Positions 19,801 through 33,869 are shown, counted from the first letter of the stretch. The stretch is DNA of 64,000 nt from Mytilus galloprovincialis (GCF_965363235.1 NC_134844.1:56850872-56914871); one strand, 5' to 3'. The notes: generated by a model from the sequence alone, not told the origin. Translations and numbers: made by a program.

Positions 19801-22800
19801 ATTTATATTGCGCTTCGATCTCACAGTACTATATATACAACGACAGATGGGTTCTACTCATATACTGCGGCAATTTGTATCATGTCAGTGAATTCGTCTG
19901 TTTCTACAAATATTATACAATTGTTTGATACAATTTAACATCGTATATATTAACAAATGCTTTAGCAATAGTTCTACAAATTCTTCAAAGAGTGTGGTTA
20001 ATAATACATCTGCAAAAACAGTAAAATACGCATACAAACTGACATCATTTATATTTTCATTTCGTTCTGTAATATATATATTGTATAAATAAAACGTTAA
20101 AACTTCTATAACATTGTGCACATGTATGCTCATGGTAAATATAGAACCAGTACATCATACACTACATGCAACAAAATGATGGTGGGATTGAGGGGGAGGG
20201 GTGATAGTTATAACAGGAAACTAGATTTAACTAAGACTTTGATCAATGTTTACTTCAATAAACATCGAAATTACATTAGGAACGGGAAGACATCAAATAC
20301 AACATCTTCTGATTTGATTTTTTTTAATAACAACCACACCGAGATAATAAAACGATTATATAAGGATCAATATGAAGTGAGTCCTTAACTTATGTATACT
20401 TTAATTTTCATGGAAAACTGTGAATATAACGCTTAATATGTAAATTCCTCAATAAATTATTTTATTTTACATTCTTCTATTATTACATGAATGCTTTATT
20501 CTGTACATTTTTCATGTCTATAACTACTTTAATTATATTTTTCCACCATATTGTTGTTCTTTATGCTTTTGTATACCATTTTTCTCTATCCTTCATTTTG
20601 TGTTTTGCTTTCTTCCTCTATTCAATTTCTCCGTTCGTCATTATACTTTATTCTGTAAACCCCTTTACATCTGATATATGTGACAATAAATTAATGTGAT
20701 TCCATGCAGATAGCAACTGTAGTTGACACCTCTAAATACACAATCAATGTGATGTGGTCTGATTGATTGAGGTGGATATAAGTAATTACAGACTATCGTA
20801 CGGACTTAAACAAGACAAATAGTCCATGTCTTGTAGTAGGCTATAACAAGCCCCGATTAGAAAATGTGAATACATTAAAACATGGAAATCATAATTATAT
20901 CCATGTTATTAGACATGTCTTAGTAGTATGATATCGACTTGATTGATAGAATTTCGTTCCTTACTTTCATGTTTTATATCTGAAATAAAATTGAGAACAG
21001 TTCTATTCTGTATATGAGATGCAACTTTCAGGCTACAATTTTTTATTTATTTTCAGAAAAATTTATTTTCAATTATAAAACAATTCTTTTATTAGTAAAA
21101 TATACCATGTTTAACTCTTCAAACTATCTGATATTTATACATGTATCTACTTAAGGAATTCTGTTCCATTTGTAGCTTCAAATCTTTCCACAAAATAGTG
21201 CACTTGAAAGAAAACACCATTACAAAAATCGTTAGAAAACAAATGTATAGATAGGTCTCTACGATTGTTTAACATCATTTCCGTTTATTATCTATTGTTA
21301 AAGTCTCAAAAAGTATGATGCATAACTATTAAGTGATTAGTGCAATAGTGAATACGGTAAAAATTGTAAATATGATTATAAATTCTTTTCGTATCATGTA
21401 TTTTAAGACTGAGTGACCCAGCTGATAATTTTATGTGGTTCATTCCCTATTCCTGAATTTGCACATATGTTTACTTGTTCTGAATGGTGTTGTAATTTTC
21501 AAAATAGGGGATATTTTATCAAGACTAAATGCGTTTTATTAATGTCGAAAACTTGCACCCCCTTCTTCTTATTTTCTGTGGGGCGATGTCTATTCGCTGT
21601 GAATAAAGGGTTTGTGTATGGACGTGATTGACATAACACATATAAAATACTTTCGAGACCACACTGTTTTCCTCATTACAATTATATAGAAAGAGTGTTG
21701 AGCTACAGTATTTATACTGTGTTAACTGCCCTGCGAGATAGCCATGCTCTTCTGTAAATATCCTATGTCTGTGATGCAAGTCAAGTTCCCTATTTTCCTT
21801 TTAAAGATAGCCTCATGACGTTTCCTAATTCATCCTGTAGTATTTTCTCATCTTAATTGTTAGTAAACAAGTTCATTTTCAAAAAAAGTTTCATACTTGT
21901 CATCAAATTTACGTTGTCCCATCGGAAAGTCACTGGTCGCAACAATGCACAATATAGCCAAAGGAACATAAACGTAAAAAAACATTGGAACATTTATCGG
22001 ATATCGGATAGACGGTGTCCCTTTACTTTAACCTTAGATAGCGTTAGCTAAATCATTTGATAAGAAAACTGCAACATAAAATAATAAATGTTAACAATCA
22101 AATGTGTGCATCAGGCAATACATCAGTTTTTATTGTATTACTGTTATTATCCTAGACTGCACCAATCTGTGTCAGTTATTGTCTACTAGTTTTGAATATA
22201 TATATCATTAGACTGAAACACTAAACTGCCTTGGTAGGTGTTTTTATTCATAGGATAATACTGTGAGGTAGTTAGTACAGATCATGTAGTCGTCCATACA
22301 GTCAAATGCCCTAAAAAGCATTATATTGCGATAATACACTCATCAAGAGGAAATTCTGAAAAATTATAGATCGTTTCTATGTTAATAGAATTGAGAATGG
22401 AAAAAAGACAACCACCTGATCAAAGAGGTGATATAACAAATAAATAGCACTGTATTTGCCCTTACTGTATTAGATTCTTAGTATCACAAATAGGTTTCAA
22501 AGAAAGTTTTTATTTGACTTTCAACATATTGTATTTCAAATATTTCAAAACATGTACATGATATATACATAGTTATATTAAATCAACGTTTTAATTTTGG
22601 GTCGTTCATGTTGTCCATGTGCTTTTCGAAACCTCATTTTTTATGTTTAAGCTACCATTTGTATTAGCAACAATCGAAGTCTTAGCAAAATGTAAATCTC
22701 ACATGGATACTTAGTATTTCAAAGACTTGTTTATTTTCTGTTGCAATTTACTTGAACATTCAATCCTAATAGATGTATTTGATATTAAAAAAAAATTAAA

Positions 22801-24740
22801 AGACACACAGAGAAATGCGCCTTTCTTTGTTTCATAAAAAATAATTCGTCTTTTCAAAACACCACTCAATAACAGCATTCTATGTTTTGTTTGAAATTGA
22901 TACTATTGAGATGCCTGATTAATTGGGTGATAACTGATTTGTTACGGCTGTTATATTTAAAAATTAATTCCTTATTTCCTAAAAGAACAAATCGAGATCC
23001 ACTTCGTGTCCATGTATCCCACTGCATAAATGAGGCATAATTTTATACAGCTGATTCTTTGGAAGAATGAGAAAAAATGCTTTCATTGTATAAAGTTCTT
23101 ATCCCGATTGTTGGATTATGTCATCCAAGTGGTCTATTCAAAGTTTGGTAACAACGTTAATTGCGGCTGTCTCGTCGATCACGAAACCAAATATATAGCG
23201 TATACAGCTGGGGCTTTTTAACATCACGGTAATGAGCAATTTACAGAATAATTTACGAGAAAAGCGATGATTTCAGTTTTCAAATTGTAACCTTTTAATT
23301 TCTTTGTAACAGCATTTAAACCTTTGATATAGATTTTACCTCTTCAAGTTAATACCATATTCTAGAATGTGTATTTGGTATCATAATGTATTTTATATAG
23401 GATTGGTGCTGTCAAGAACGATTTTAAACCCAAAGTTGTAAAGTGTAAAATTGAAATCGTCCCTTTGAAACATGTTTTGACGCCATCACAATGTTCCAAC
23501 TGTCATACAAGCTCGTGGTCCTTTCTTTAGATGTTATTAACCGAATGATACTTATAATTATAGCCAAATCATTCCGGATATATAAAATGAGGTATGTTTA
23601 ACATTCCGGAGCACATTAAACCATCCATGGTTTCTTTGTTCTGTTTTGTATACTTTTGATTATCTTTGGTTGTTTTCGTTTTTCCGTAGACGCAAATTCT
23701 CCACCCACTTTAATTACATCTTATAAGCATATATTTACTATCAGGAATCCTCTATCATGTAATATATACTTCAGATGAAGCCACTTTTGAAATAGTGCGA
23801 AAAATTCCTTTTAAAATCTTAATTGTACAATTGAAAGCATCTCTTTAGTCGTGACGCCAATTGATAAATGAACCCGATTTTGAGGAAAAAAATTTAGTTA
23901 TGGATTTAGGTATTCGTATTTTTTGCGATCAATATTTGCTCAGAAAGTTTAGTTGTGTAGCATGTGTAGTGCTTGGTGATCATCTGTACAGCAGAGTAAG
24001 AATTTCGACAGTGTTGTGTTACACAAATCAAACAATCTGATTAGGTAAGAATATTATAAATAAATTTTGTTTGAAATCCTTTAATTAGTGGTTGCTGGAA
24101 TGAAACAATGCCTGGACTCTGTACTTGATTTTCTGTCATAAACTGTTGAAATGTGAATGAACATGAATTGCCCTAATCTTGACACGATTTGTCAATATCC
24201 TGACATGTTGATTATTTATATTTAATCAACGTGTGGTTAAGACACCGAATGTCCTTGCTTTTCTTCTGAATTACCTATAGTGACAAAATGACAAAAAAGC
24301 GACGCTACCTTAAAAAACATCTTTTTGCTTAACATTTAATAAAAGGAATATGTTTGGCCTCATATTCTTTCAAAAATCATTAGAGAAACAGATTCCACCA
24401 CTAAATATCGTTTAATACGATATGTATCCACACAGGACAGTTATAATGCTGATACTGTCATCGGTGGTGCGATGAAGTGGTACAATCTATATACAACTCA
24501 CACATGGATTGGATAGTCGTTTAATTATGTTCTCAATAACATAACTATCAAACGACAATACAGATATTAGAACATTTTGCATTATATCCTTACTTTTCAG
24601 ATTTTTGATCAATGCATTGTAAACGTTTACAAAAGTATGAAGTATTCGATTTTTTTCAGATTTTCTTATCCCAAGCATATTAATCTAAGCGGTATTTTGC
24701 ACTACTTTTTGGGAAATTTGGGTTCTCAATGTTCTTCAAC
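19801..24740. other. No gene recognised
   Basis: Short frames only, none with family features. A fragment at 20755-20880 (cgtacggacttaaacaag, then gctataacaagccccgatta) belongs to the tatgattgccaatg repeat family. The rest is AT-rich sequence. Confidence 0.45.
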
Positions 24741-24759
24741 TTTATAATTCATTTCTAAC

Positions 24760-25150
24760 TATTATGATCTGAGCGTCACTGGTGAGTCTTGTGTAGAGGA
24801 AACGCCCGTCTGGCGTACCACCTTCTAAGCTTGGTATATTTGATAACTATTTACACCACTGAGTGTATGCCACTGCTCTTTAACGTAGTAGTCAGCACTT
24901 CGGTTTTGAAATGAATATCAATTTTATGTATTTTTTATAAATTAATTGTATACAAAAGTTATTCAAAATACTAAGGATTTCTGATCTCATATATTGATTG
25001 CCTCAGCCTTATTTGACACAACCGTTTTGGAATTGTATGTCATCAACTTTATCCTTTATTGATTTCTAACTATTTTCATATGAGCGTCACTGATGAGTCT
25101 AGACGAAACGCGCGTCTGACGTTTTGAATGATAAACCTGGAACATCTGAT
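24760..25150 (-). repeat. Two inverted fragments of a gagcgtcactg repeat
   Basis: Two pieces, near 24767-24850 and 25080-25145, share gagcgtcactg(g/a)tgagtct and a cgtctg(g/a)cgt motif about 40 bp on. In reverse orientation they resemble the part of the 45-kb array unit that reads gcgcatttcgacaatacatg and cagtgatgctcg. They are probably fragments of the same element family. Confidence 0.5.
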
Positions 25151-25431
25151 AACAAGTTTTCTACTTTATTTTTTTTGTTATTTTTCCTAAACCTGTATAG
25201 AATAAATATGACGAATACAGATTCGTTTTAAGATAACATGTTATAACATGTTATAAGTTGATATACATAGGTGTCGTTAGTTTATTTTCGTCAAATAAGT
25301 ATTAAAGTCCCTTTGGTATATTTTTTTTATGTTTTGGTAGGCAAATAAATGCATTAAAACGTGTATATATTTTTCACACACCTTGAATCAACTATCAAAC
25401 ACGAAGTTTTGTTAAAAAAAAACATACTGTA

Positions 25432-25437
25432 TTTATT
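25432..25437 (-). promoter_or_regulatory. Possible poly(A) signal for the long hendecad exon
   Basis: AATAAA on the minus strand about 140 nt beyond the stop at 25581. Such hexamers are frequent in AT-rich DNA, so this is only positional support. Confidence 0.3.
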
Positions 25438-25580
25438 TTAGCAGGCTTAAACTCTTCAAAATTACTTTTAAAATATGTATTTCGTTACCTGTTCCTTCAT
25501 TCAGGTATATTAACAAATCGAGTGATTGATATGTATTTTGTTTTATAACGTACAATGTAACGTAATTATTAATAAGTAAT

Positions 25581-27473
25581 TCAAGAAGATGGCAATTGGT
25601 TGTTCATAAACGATTTGAGTTGATTCCAGTTCTCTTTTAAAGCGTCTATGTCTTCCTTTGTACTTCCTTTAATTTTGTTCTGCTCTTCGATAATTTCAAT
25701 TAGACTTCTCCTCTGTTTTTCACTGAATTCAGTTTCCGTATTCTTCTGTTCTTCAACCAACTTTCTCAATGTTTCCTCTTGTTGCGTTTTTAATTTAGAA
25801 AACATGTCTTCTTGGTTTGTTTTCCACTCAACCAATTTCTTCATTTCCGTTTCGTCTTGATGTTTTTTCATTTCGCCTGTGTTTGTATTTCGCTCAGCCA
25901 AAGTTTCCTTCTCTTTTTGTATGCATACAATAAAATTGTGTTGCTCTTCTCTGTTTAATTTGGTAATTTTAGTCTTTTCGTTTTCTATTAATTCCGTTAA
26001 CTTGTCCTTCTCTTGTTTTGTGAATTCAGTTATCGTTTTCTCCTGTTTTCCTTTAAATTCAGCCAACATTTCCTTTACTTTTGTTTTCAGTTCATTTTCT
26101 TGCTCCCTTTTAAGTTTATCTAACGATTCCTTAAATTTGTTGTGCTTTTCTTCAATCATTTGTTTCCATAATTTCTTCTCTGTTCCTATTAATTCCGCTA
26201 TATTGTTCTTTTCTTTTTCGGTCACTTTAGCTAGGATTATTTCTTGTTTTGCTTTCAATTCAGCCAACATTTGCTCGTGTTTAGTTTTCAATTCATTTGC
26301 TTGTTCTATTTTAAGTTTATCTAACGATTCCTTAAATTTGTTGTGGTCTTCTTCAACCATTTTTTTCAACGTTTTCCTCTCTGTTCCTATTAACTCCGCT
26401 ATATTGTTCTTTTCTTTTTCGGTCACTTTAGCTATGGTTAACTCTTGTACTTTTTCGTGCTCTCTTGTAAGTTGGGCTAACGATGCCTTACAATTGTTTT
26501 GCTCTTTTTCAATCAATGCAACCAACTTCTCCTTCTCTTTTCCTGTAAATTCTGTTAAATGATTCTGCTCTTGTTCTGTCATTTCGGCTATGGTTTTCTT
26601 TTGTTTCCTTATCAATTCAGCGAATATTTTCTCTTGTTTTTTCATTTCATTTTATTGATCCTTGTTAAATCCAGCCAATAAATCCTTAAGTTTGTTTTGC
26701 TCTTCTCCAATCAAATCAGTCAATTTTTCTTTCTCTTTTCCTATAAATTCCGTTAACTTAGTTTTCTCTTGTTCTTCAGATTCCGCCATGGTTTTCTCTT
26801 GTTTTCCTTTCAATTCAGCCAGTATTTTTTCGTGTCTTATTTTCAATTCATTTTCTTGCTCCCTTTTAAATCCAGCCAATAATTCCTTAAATTTGTTTTG
26901 CTCTTCTCCAATCAAATTAATCATTTTTTGTTTTTCTTTCCCTATCAATTCCGTTAACTTGTTCTGTTCACGTTCTCCCGATTCGGCCATGTTTTTCTGT
27001 TGGTTTTCTTTTAACTCGGCCAAGATTTTCTCTTGTTTTTTCCATTCATTTTGTTGCTCTCTTTTTGTTCCAGCCAATGATTCCGCTATTTTTTGCTGCT
27101 TTTTTCTAATCATTTCGGTCAACTTTTCATTCTCTTTTCCTACAAATTCCGTTATTTTTTTTCTCTCTTGTTCTCCTGATTCAGCTATGTTTTTTTCTTG
27201 TTTTCTTTTCAATTCTTCCAACGTCTCCATTTGTTTTTTTATATCTTTTTCCAACTTCTTGTGCTCTTCAATCAATGTTTCCTTCCCTTTTTCAATTAAT
27301 CCAGTTAACACTTTTTTTTCTTTCTCTACCAATTCAGCCAATACTCCATCTTGATTTCTTTTCCGTACATCATCTTGTTCTTTTTTTAATTTATCCAACG
27401 TTTCCTGTTGTTTTCGTAATTTACAAAAATTGTGGTACGAAATCACAGACAATACTCCAATGCATGAAAAGAC
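25581..27473 (-). pseudogene. Long hendecad coiled-coil exon with a single in-frame stop
   Basis: The acceptor caattgcag is followed at 27473 by VFSCIGVLSVISYHNF, the family anchor in phase 0, then K/E-rich coiled coil in 11-residue units such as KEKEKLTDLIG, QEKTKLTEFIG, EEQNKLKDLLA and KQEKTIAEMTE-like variants. The 11-mers group into super-repeats of 66-67 residues (about 200 bp) starting LAGFKREQ or SLDKLKREQ. After 273 codons a TAA at 26654-26652 interrupts; the same frame then stays open for 356 more codons to LKSFMNNQLPSS and a stop. In sister super-repeats the stop position is GAA (KREQENE), so one G-to-T change explains it. No other lesion is seen over 630 codons. It could be a very young pseudogene, a null allele, a truncated but functional 280-residue protein, a read-through case or a base error. 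A start exon may be at 42134. No FN3 exon was found downstream. Confidence 0.7.
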
Positions 27474-28340
27474 CTGCAATTGTAAAAATATGAAAGTTGA
27501 TACTCAGAATTTTAGACTTTTTACCATTAAAAACATAAGCTCCTCTTTAAATCTCATGTCAATTAACCCCAATAAATAATCATGTGTAATGTCGACCGAT
27601 ATATTTTCAAGAACGATTAATAGGTTATAATAAATAAGAGAACTTCCAACATTATCAGTTACAAATCGGTTTGTTTCAAAAATTATTAAAATTTCAAAAA
27701 ATTTCCGCTTTTGATTTTAGGGGTTCATTTTTTTTCAAAATGATCCTGTTTTCATTGCAGTAATGACAAATTTGATATAAGTGAGGGTTTCATACATGTA
27801 AGTAATAAAAGTTGCATATTCCGATGTATAAACCACATAATGACACTGAATATAAAATTGTTTATGTTCTTAAATGCTGATCAGTTTTTAAACGTTTCAC
27901 TGTGTACGAGTGCAAATTCATATTTGTTATGGATTGACTTGAACCTAAACAAACCATTGAAACATTTCTAATTTTGCATTTTTAAGACCGTTTTGTTTTT
28001 CTTTCTTTTCAATATTTATATTTGTTTTGGTTTTTACAAAAAAAGATTTCTTTAAATGAATGTACAACCATTAAACTATGTATGGTCAAGTCGAGTATAT
28101 ATATGTGTACATATACGTAAATATGATATGATTGGCAATGACACAACTATACACCAAAGTTTAAACGGAGTAGATGTAAGCAATAATAGGTTACCTTAAA
28201 GCCTTAAGTACCGGTCTTTGTAAGAATCATGCAGGTTCATGTTGATGGGAGATTCATGACCCCTCTTCAAATGTCTTTATATTTTGTTTATGAGGAAGGT
28301 ATGGTAAGAAAATAGGTTTCATATATATTTTTTTTCCAGA
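27474..28340. other. No gene recognised
   Basis: AT-rich sequence immediately upstream of the long hendecad exon, and therefore intron if the start exon is at 42 kb. A degraded repeat fragment (gatatgattggcaatgac) lies near 28125. Confidence 0.45.
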
Positions 28341-28341
28341 A

Positions 28342-28880
28342 ACCTTGGTTGCCATGGAAACCGTCTTGACAAAATTTTGCCTAAATACGTCCATAAGTAG
28401 AATTTGAAAATTGAAATATAAGGGGTTTAAAGAACCATAGAAATAAAGTTAATCAATACAAACAATATATGAATATTTACAGTATTAACAAACAAAACCC
28501 CAAACTATACAAAAACGTTATAATTTTGAGTTTACTAAATAGTTTGCTTCCATAGCAACCATTTAAAAATCTGTTAAAATTCGAAAATGAAAATTTTCAA
28601 AAACTCTAAACTTTTAAATCTTTTTATCTCCGAACACCAACAATACCATGATATGTCATTGACAAATTTTGAAAGACCACATACTATATATTCATAAAAT
28701 TAAAAAAAAAGTCGTGTGTTTTTTTCTTTAAAAAAATAATTTTAGTAAAAAGTTGTCAATTTTCACCAAAATTCAGATTACCAAACAGATGAATACTGAA
28801 ACATTTTGAACTTATAAAGCTAAAACATCCCATCTATACGTGCATTTCTGACACAAATTTGTTAATTATTAATGAGAATA
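28342..28880 (+). repeat. Interspersed repeat R4, uninterrupted copy
   Basis: The first half contains ccttggttgccatggaaacc and gtttgcttccatagcaacca. The second half contains ccaacaataccatgatatgt and aaaagttgtcaattttcacc. In reverse orientation the second half lies at 33870-34195 and the first half at 40440-40690, so a second copy appears split. Confidence 0.65.
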
Positions 28881-29899
28881 TATGATTGATAGTGTTATGA
28901 TATTGTAATTATTGTATTTATTTATGTTGGCCTAATTTGTGTTGTATGGCCTGATAGTTGTTTACAGAATAATCTTAGAACTGTGCAGTTTAGAAATCAC
29001 TGGAACAATTACAGAATGATTGGAACTTTCCAGAATGATCCTAATAAAAGATGCGTTATATAAACGTCTACATTTTACTAGAAACTTCCATTGTAACTTT
29101 CTAGGATGTTCCAGTATAGATTGTTCTAGAATTTTCCTTGACAATTATATATATGCAGAAACTAAAGTTAAACGCTAACTTTTGGATTTGGACTTAAACA
29201 TCGATAGACATTAATATTCATAGCATTTAGATTGACATTTTTATTCTGCAAACAACATCATACTGGATTATGACCGTAATATTCAGATTGGATTCCAAAA
29301 GATATCCGGATACAGATAAAGATAAAAGATTGGACTCATATTTTGACAGTTAAGTTGACAGTAATATTTGTGTAATACTTCTTGTAAACTTTTGTATAAT
29401 AAATATTGTTAAATTTTATTATTGATTTGTGTCTTTTGTTGGCTACAATTTAAAGGCGATTTCTGGCCGTAACAATAGAGATAAGTTGGTAGAGAAGGAC
29501 ATTTTTTCTCTCGGGCTTGGTGCCCCCCCCCCTTTTTTTTAAATATTAAAAATTTAAAAGATGGAATTCAATTGTGAACATTTTGAGCATTCAAACATGA
29601 AATTTCTTCAAAGGATGAGGGCAATAATAGAACCTCCTACACCATTTTTATATATTATAATTTTTTTTTTAGAAATTTGGAATGTGTCAAAGAAACAAAC
29701 GACCCAAACAAACAACAGAGAATAGCCGAAAGGCTGGTGACTGAATGCTGGACAGCTGCGTCCCTAAATAGACTTGTTTTGTGCAAATTGGAATTGAAAA
29801 TCAGTTTCTATTTCATGGTCTTTAAAATTAGACTCTGTCCAAGTTTCATTTCAATCTATGTAAAATAAAATTAGTATCAGAGTGTCTTCAAATTTTAAC

Positions 29900-31190
29900 T
29901 CTAAACAACAGGCTCTAAAGAGCTTGAATCGATCACCTGTAATTTTTGGTTAAATCTTGCTTCAATGATTATTTGTCCCTTTCAATATATATCAATGAGT
30001 GGCCAAACAATTCCATTTAAATGTTCTTTGTATCTGTCGTTTTTTCTTCAAAGGCAAATAATGCATTTTATCCCTATGTTCCATTTTAACCATAGTGGCT
30101 AAGTTTCTTGAAGTAGAAGGAAATACAAAACAAAAATTATACAAGAAACTCCCAAGTTGGGCTGAAATTGATTTCGCATATTCAGAAGAAGATTTATTTC
30201 TAAAGTAAGCAAACTAGATGAACAAATTGTGAAAAAAAAAATTAAAGGGCTATAACTCCATTAGGATTTAATTGGACAATTTTATTCATGTAAACTTATT
30301 TGTAGATCTTACTTAGCTAAAAGTTGTGCTGTTTACAGTTTATCTCTGTCATTGATAATATTCAAGATAACAAACAAAAACTGCGAAATTTCCGTACAAT
30401 TAACAATTTAGTGGCAGCAACCCAACAATGGGTTGTTAGATTCATCTAAAAATTTGCTCTTAAGGCTTTAGGTTGCACTTTGTAAATACAGATGTTTCTC
30501 AAAACACGCCTCTTTTGGGGAGTAATAGAATATTCATAGAAAATTAATTTTGTTTACATACTGGTTCCCAGTTATGCTCTCTGTGTTCCATATCGCAGAG
30601 ACAGAACTTGGGAATGTTACCAGTAAATAAACACGTGCATATTGTTTACATTGAAATCTGTGGTAACCTTTCATTCGAGGTAGGGGTACTTAAGAAAATT
30701 AGTGTAAGTTTAAACTCTGAGAAGTTCAGGGCATATAAACGTTGAAAATATGCCGCACAGCCCTATATTTTGACCTTTGAAAAAAATTGTGGTGCATATG
30801 AACTTTCAATTTTAGGATAAGATTTTTTTTCAAAACTTCATAGTAAAAGTGGTACAATTTTAGCCGTAAAAGGAGTTCCTATGGGAAATTGCATTGTCAA
30901 TATTTACAGAAATGCAACCTTTAGTGTTTGAGATATAAGCTACACACTGCATGTTACTCCTATGTTCTATTTTTACCCATGGCGGTCAGTTTTTTTTTTT
31001 ACAAAATAGAAAATAAAACACAAACTTTATTCTAGATATCATAAGGATCATTCAGTTTAAGTTTTGCTGGAATTGGTTTAGTAGTTTCAGTGGAAATGTT
31101 TCAAGTATTTAACACCGGACAGACGACGACGGACGCCAAGTGATGGCAAAATTCACAGTTCCTTTGAAACGGTGAGCTGAAAAACTACGT
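29900..31190 (-). repeat. Large interspersed repeat R3, inverted copy
   Basis: It carries the reverse complement of the 17.4-18.3 kb element, for example tgtagatcttacttagct, ctgtttacagtttatctctg and caacccaacaatgggttgtt, ending cagacgacgacggacgcca. It is non-coding. Confidence 0.6.
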
Positions 31191-31254
31191 CCGTTCTATC
31201 AGAAATAAACTGAAAATAACAAATAAAAAACATGTACCATCGAGAGCGATAAAG

Positions 31255-31600
31255 AGGTCACTTTTCATAAATTTTAATATTTTTTAGGGTCATAACTCTT
31301 TAAAAAAGTCCATTTTCCATTATAATAGAACTTATCCGAGATATGGTTAATATTAAACTAGTGTACAAGTTTTATTACAAATCTGGCAAGAATTGTACAT
31401 GTGGGAGCGCTAAAAGGGCTATTTTCCATAAATTTATTAATTTTAAGGGTTATAACTGTTTTTTTAAAAGTCGATTGGCCACCAATATATAACATGTTCG
31501 AGATATTACTTATATTAACCTATGGTATTAGTTTCGTAAAAATCTGACAGGATTTGTACATTTTCGAGCGCTGCAAGGACCGGACAGACAAACACACGGA
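31255..31600 (+). repeat. Two imperfect units of a repeat of roughly 180 bp
   Basis: Two units share tttttagggtcataactctt / ttttaagggttataactgtt, then a (t/c)cgagatat block, caagttttattacaaatctg-like text and (g/c)gagcgct. It ends in a run of cagacaaacacacgga-type words. Confidence 0.45.
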
Positions 31601-33865
31601 CTCTCAGATGGACACAAGAACGTATTACAATCAAAATGTTAAGCAAACCATGTTTTACATGTTTAAATTAAAAAAAATAAGTTCTAATTTCGATTTTTTT
31701 TTTTATAAAAATGCTATTTTTTATATAACAAAAATAAAAAAATAAAATATTTGTTTTGTCTTAAATCAGGGGTTTAATAGATCAGATAATAACACTATGT
31801 AAAGATTAGACAAATTAGACAGTTTAAATCTTGGTGCAGTGTATCCAATTTCATTATCTATGGAAAATGCATTGCCTTGTATCGTTTCATTTGTGGACTA
31901 GTATATTATTGAGTCAGATTATGTACACATAATGGCTGTTACTATTTACCTCCCATGTAAATCGTCATGTATCGAAACCTTTATGCGAACACTTATTTGT
32001 CACTATGTCGATTTAACTGTGCTAAAATTGAAATTGAAGAAGAACTACAGAACCTTTCTTTCTATTCTAATATATAATAATCTAACTTTTCTAAAAGATT
32101 TGAAATACATGTAGAATGTGTCCAGTGGACACAGATGATGCTCCCACTTGCATATCATAAAAGTTATAAACGGACATAACTGAAGAACGGTAAAAGTGAC
32201 ACTTACCAATTGTGTACTAACTTTTCTGGTAATAAGTATTGTGTAAAAGTTTCGTAACATTTGGTTGAGGCAAACTAAAGAAAGAAATACAAAACCAAAA
32301 ATTCAGCAACGATTTCCCTCTATAAAAAGGCATTGCAAATAACAGTGAAAGTTACACCACCAAAATTCAAATTTGATCTGTATTTGGTAGTTTTAAGCAT
32401 TGTGTATAATTTTAGTAACATCTGGTAAAGACAAATTAAAGTTGGAGAAAAAACATGTGTAAATATAACAATTGATTAAATTAGGCAAAATTCAATGAAT
32501 GGGCATTGCACATGGTTGTCATAAAGGTTTGAGAATCAAAACAGTATATAATAGTTAGGACCAGCAAATTCTCCTTAAGGCCATAAGAAAAATATGCTTT
32601 GAGAACCATAAAAAAGCGATTATTCTGCCATATACAAATAATAATTTAGTTAGGTTTAAAAAAAAAAAAAAAAAGCTGTCCTTTCCCACCATATACAATA
32701 GAAACATTGACAAATTCTTGCACATTTTAATGTAGATCGTTGGTATATATTTCCTCAGATAGAACATGTAAAATGTGTATGCCCCCACTGTAGCAAAGGG
32801 GCATTAATTTGTACCCTTGTCCGTAAGTACGTCCGTTCCAGAGTTATACCCTTATACAAATGGAAAAATATGCTGACTTTTTTTTTCCGTTCTCTAACTT
32901 AAGTTTGCCACAACTTGTTTTGAAACTTATACACAATGCTTATTTCAATAAAATTCAAAACAATTAGAATTTTTTTTGTGTTACATGTACTGTCAATAAG
33001 TTATGTCTCTTTAAAAATGGAGAAAAATGTTGAATTTTCCGTTTCCGTTCTCTCTTTTTCGTCTGTTGACAGCGTTTATCTTACCCTGACCTCATTTTCT
33101 TAGAACATTGACAATGTTAAGTTAATATGAAACTTGTATTAAAATCTTTGCATAACGCTTGCAAATTTTCAAAAGTAATCTAATGATAAATAAAACCAAC
33201 CAGACATTTCAGGGGGAGCCTTCTTGCTTAGCAGATCTTAGCCTAGGGTTAAAGTTTTTAAAGCATCAATCTTTTTTAAAAAACCAACAATGAGTTGCAT
33301 TGAATTGCTACTGTAACTTCTTTATAGCCATTTTGAAAGAGAAAGCATCCTTGGCTATTATTTTTTTAATATTCATTAAGATTTGTTTTATAGATAATCA
33401 TCTTATGCTCATTGTTGAAGGAATTTTTTAGAATAAACGGTGACCTGTGGTTGTTTATTTCTATGTCTTTGCTCTCTGGTGGAGAGTTAATTGTCTGATT
33501 GACACTTACAACACATCCTCTTATTTTTATACATAGACTTAATAGTAATAAAGTTTTGGATTCAACATTATTCTTTTTTACTGACAGCATCAGTCTTAGA
33601 CATGACAACGGGTTATGCGTATTACCATTTTAAAAACTTCTGAGAAATTTTACATATTACACTTAAGATTGAAGGGAGGGGGTACATATGCTGCCCTCAA
33701 CTTAAGAAGTTGTGTTATGCTTAAATTCTTAAAATACTTAGTTCACAAGTAAACACAATGAGATACCACATATTTTTTCAACAAATTTTATAATTTTGAA
33801 GAAAAAAAAATCGAAAAAAGGGGGGTGCACCATACCCAGAGTGATGATTGTTGATTTTGTAAAAG
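31601..33865. other. No gene recognised; repeat-like text
   Basis: Stretches near 32820-33000 (gttccagagttataccctta, then gaaacttatacacaatgctt) recur in part at 36525-36640. A reverse fragment of the tatgattgccaatg family lies near 33400-33530. Poly(A) and poly(T) runs are present. No coding sequence is supported. Confidence 0.45.
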
Positions 33866-33869
33866 TATA

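Noticed and set aside
22285..22300. ATGGACGACTAC on the minus strand as a further start exon
   Set aside because: It matches the first codons of the 62700 exon but has no donor GT after it; a 12-base match is not enough.
25648..27354. Long plus-strand frames rich in Ser/Phe/Cys opposite the hendecad exon
   Set aside because: Antisense shadows: the K/E-rich sense codons give S/F/L/C-rich antisense frames. The sense strand has the 11-residue periodicity and a splice acceptor.
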